Position numbers and translations under genes: made by a program. Under the pieces are notes generated by a model. It did no database searches. It was given only the letters and a program-made list of their open reading frames with translations, and had not been told where the DNA came from. Source: Chloroflexota bacterium (GTDB lineage Bacteria; Chloroflexota; Dehalococcoidia; Plut-88900). Taken from it: a stretch of 6,151 nt of DNA. Each line of letters starts with the position of its first letter. Position 1 is the stretch's first letter. Shown one piece after another: positions 4,869 to 6,151 of this stretch. The stretch covers positions 1 through 6,151 of the forward strand of contig JACZVB010000097.1 of the NCBI GenBank assembly GCA_022572865.1, given 5' to 3'.

Positions 4869-6151
4869 CTAGAACATGGTGAGGTAGCGGTCTATCTCCC
4901 ACTCCGTCACCTGGCGGTGATAGTCGGCCCACTCCTGTTCCTTCACCTTGACGAACTCCTGGTAGATGGGGCCGAGGGCCTCCTGGACCACCTCGTCCTT
5001 CTCCAGCTCCTGAAGGGCTTCATATAGGCTCTGCGGCAGCATCTTTATGCCCCTTCTGGCTATCTCGTCCAGCCCCAGGGCATAGGTGTTCTCGAAGTTG
5101 GCCTTGCCCGGGTCCAGCTTTCTCCTTACCCCGTCCAGCCCGGCCTGGACGTAGGCGGCCAGGGAGAGATACAGGTTGCAGGCAGCGGACAAAGTGCGGT
5201 CTTCCAGGTGTCCCGGACCTGCGGTCCTGATCATCTGGGTGCGATTGTTGTCCCCATAAGAGATGAAGGCCGGAGTCCACAGGAATCCTGACCTGGAGCC
5301 CCTGAGGGCGCCGCCTATCTGGAGTCGCTTGTAGCAGTTCACCGTCGGCGAGTTGACACAGCACAGGGCCCGGGCGTGATGCAGGATGCCCCCTATAAAA
5401 TGGTAGGCCATCTCAGAAAGCCCCAGCCCCTGGGGGTCCTCCTCATCCAGAAACAGATTCTCACCCGTTTTCGCATCCGCTATATGGAAGTGGATGTGGG
5501 CCGCGCTGCCCGTGCGATCAGAGAAGGGCTTGGGCATGTGGGTGGCGATGGCCCCGTGTTTGCGAGCCACCTGGCTGGTCATCATCTTGAAGAAAGTGTA
5601 GCGATCGGCGGTGATCAGGGCGTCATCATAGTCAAAGTTGATCTCGTACTGACCGCTGCCGTCTTCGTGGTCGGACTGGTATACCCCCCAGCCGAGCTTG
5701 TTCAGGCCTTCGGTCATCTCCTTCAAGTACTCCATAACCCCGGAGATGCCCTTGAAATCGTAGCAGGGCTTCTCCAGGTGGTCCACGTCGGCGGGGTCGA
5801 AGATGCGAATCGATCCGTCGTCGTTTCGTAGCACCAAGAAATGCTCGGGTTCCACCCCCACGTTGAAGACGTACCCTTCCTCTCTGGCCATGCCCAGCAC
5901 CCGCTTGATGTTCTGTCTGGAACAGTAGGGGTGCGCCTCGCCGTCCACGAAGAGGTCGCTGGCGAACCTGGCCACGGTGGGGTCCCAGGGCAGTGGGGTG
6001 TAGGTATCGATATCGATTCTAGCCATCAGATCGTGGGCGTGCGGCCCCTGGCCCATACCGTGCAGGGAGCCGCCGGCGAAGCCCGCGCCGTTATCGACGA
6101 CGTTGTCAAAGCTGGTTACGGGCACCAGGTTCACTTTGGCGGCCCCGTTAA
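4869..6151 (-). CDS. glnT: Type III (GlnT-like) glutamine synthetase family ligase, 5' end missing
   Basis: This is the C-terminal 427 codons of a glutamine synthetase fold ligase. The frame is open to the right edge, reading N-G-A-A-K-V-N-L-V-P before the family's D-N-G-A-G-F-A-G motif, so the GTG at 6134 is not the true start; roughly 30 residues lie outside. Numbering from that Val as 1, the metal and substrate motifs are present: E95-P-E97, E157 and GQYE164, MPKPF (200-204), H213, YKR270, NNRT (296-299), R303, and E311-D-R313. The ending EWADYHRQVTEWEIDRY is typical of type III enzymes. The reaction is ATP-dependent amidation of glutamate. In this family and setting the amine could be ammonia or methylamine (gamma-glutamylmethylamide synthetase). 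Two spots differ from the family pattern I recall: GSAAH for NGMH near 209-213 and NLYL for NPYL at 320-323. Family is secure, substrate is not. Confidence 0.9.
   Translation of the reverse strand, partial: NGAAKVNLVPVTSFDNVVDNGAGFAGGSLHGMGQGPHAHDLMARIDIDTYTPLPWDPTVARFASDLFVDGEAHPYCSRQNIKRVLGMAREEGYVFNVGVEPEHFLVLRNDDGSIRIFDPADVDHLEKPCYDFKGISGVMEYLKEMTEGLNKLGWGVYQSDHEDGSGQYEINFDYDDALITADRYTFFKMMTSQVARKHGAIATHMPKPFSDRTGSAAHIHFHIADAKTGENLFLDEEDPQGLGLSEMAYHFIGGILHHARALCCVNSPTVNCYKRLQIGGALRGSRSGFLWTPAFISYGDNNRTQMIRTAGPGHLEDRTLSAACNLYLSLAAYVQAGLDGVRRKLDPGKANFENTYALGLDEIARRGIKMLPQSLYEALQELEKDEVVQEALGPIYQEFVKVKEQEWADYHRQVTEWEIDRYLTMF

Noticed and set aside
6132..6134. GTG as the start of the glutamine synthetase-like gene
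   Set aside because: The frame continues to the window edge with N-G-A-A-K upstream, matching the conserved segment of the family, so the start lies outside.
1..6151. CRISPR arrays, tRNA or rRNA genes, phage or transposase genes
   Set aside because: No regularly spaced repeats, no cloverleaf or rRNA signature, and no recombinase-like protein were seen; nearly all of the window is filled by the metabolic genes listed.

Overview
The window is a compact run of bacterial genes, all on the minus strand. It has high GC by eye, short spacers and good Shine-Dalgarno sequences. The gene families fit a heterotrophic bacterium that uses methylated amines or N-methyl amino acids. A pair of CAYCCTGAG...CGARGGRTG palindromes (Y = C/T, R = A/G) resembles dispersed repeats I associate with uncultured Chloroflexota and similar environmental genomes. 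That lineage hint is weak and rests on memory.

In the direction of transcription (high to low coordinates) the layout is as follows. (1) 6151-4869: most of a type III (GlnT-like) glutamine synthetase family ligase, cut at its 5' end by the window edge. (2) 4829-4344: a small zinc deaminase very close in motifs to yeast-type cytosine deaminase. (3) 4343-4206: the only sizeable intergenic gap, holding an inverted pair of palindromic repeats. (4) 4192-3923: sarcosine oxidase delta subunit (soxD), which appears to start at a CTG codon behind a strong Shine-Dalgarno. (5) 3903-976: a sarcosine oxidase alpha-type protein (soxA) with two cysteine sets that look able to hold [2Fe-2S] clusters, fused to a C-terminal GcvT domain. 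(6) 946-218: a short GcvT-like protein in the position of the gamma subunit. (7) 181-1: the first 60 residues of an M24 (creatinase / Xaa-Pro peptidase-like) protein, cut by the left edge.

A working model is an oxidative N-demethylation complex of the heterotetrameric sarcosine oxidase / N-methylglutamate dehydrogenase type. The SoxA C-terminus and the GcvT-like protein would pass the one-carbon unit to tetrahydrofolate. The neighbours could supply or capture nitrogen: the deaminase releases ammonia, the ligase fixes ammonia or an amine onto glutamate, and the M24 hydrolase may produce the substrate. The catalytic FAD subunit SoxB is not in this window. The substrate assignments are inference; the family assignments come from motifs read in the sequence.
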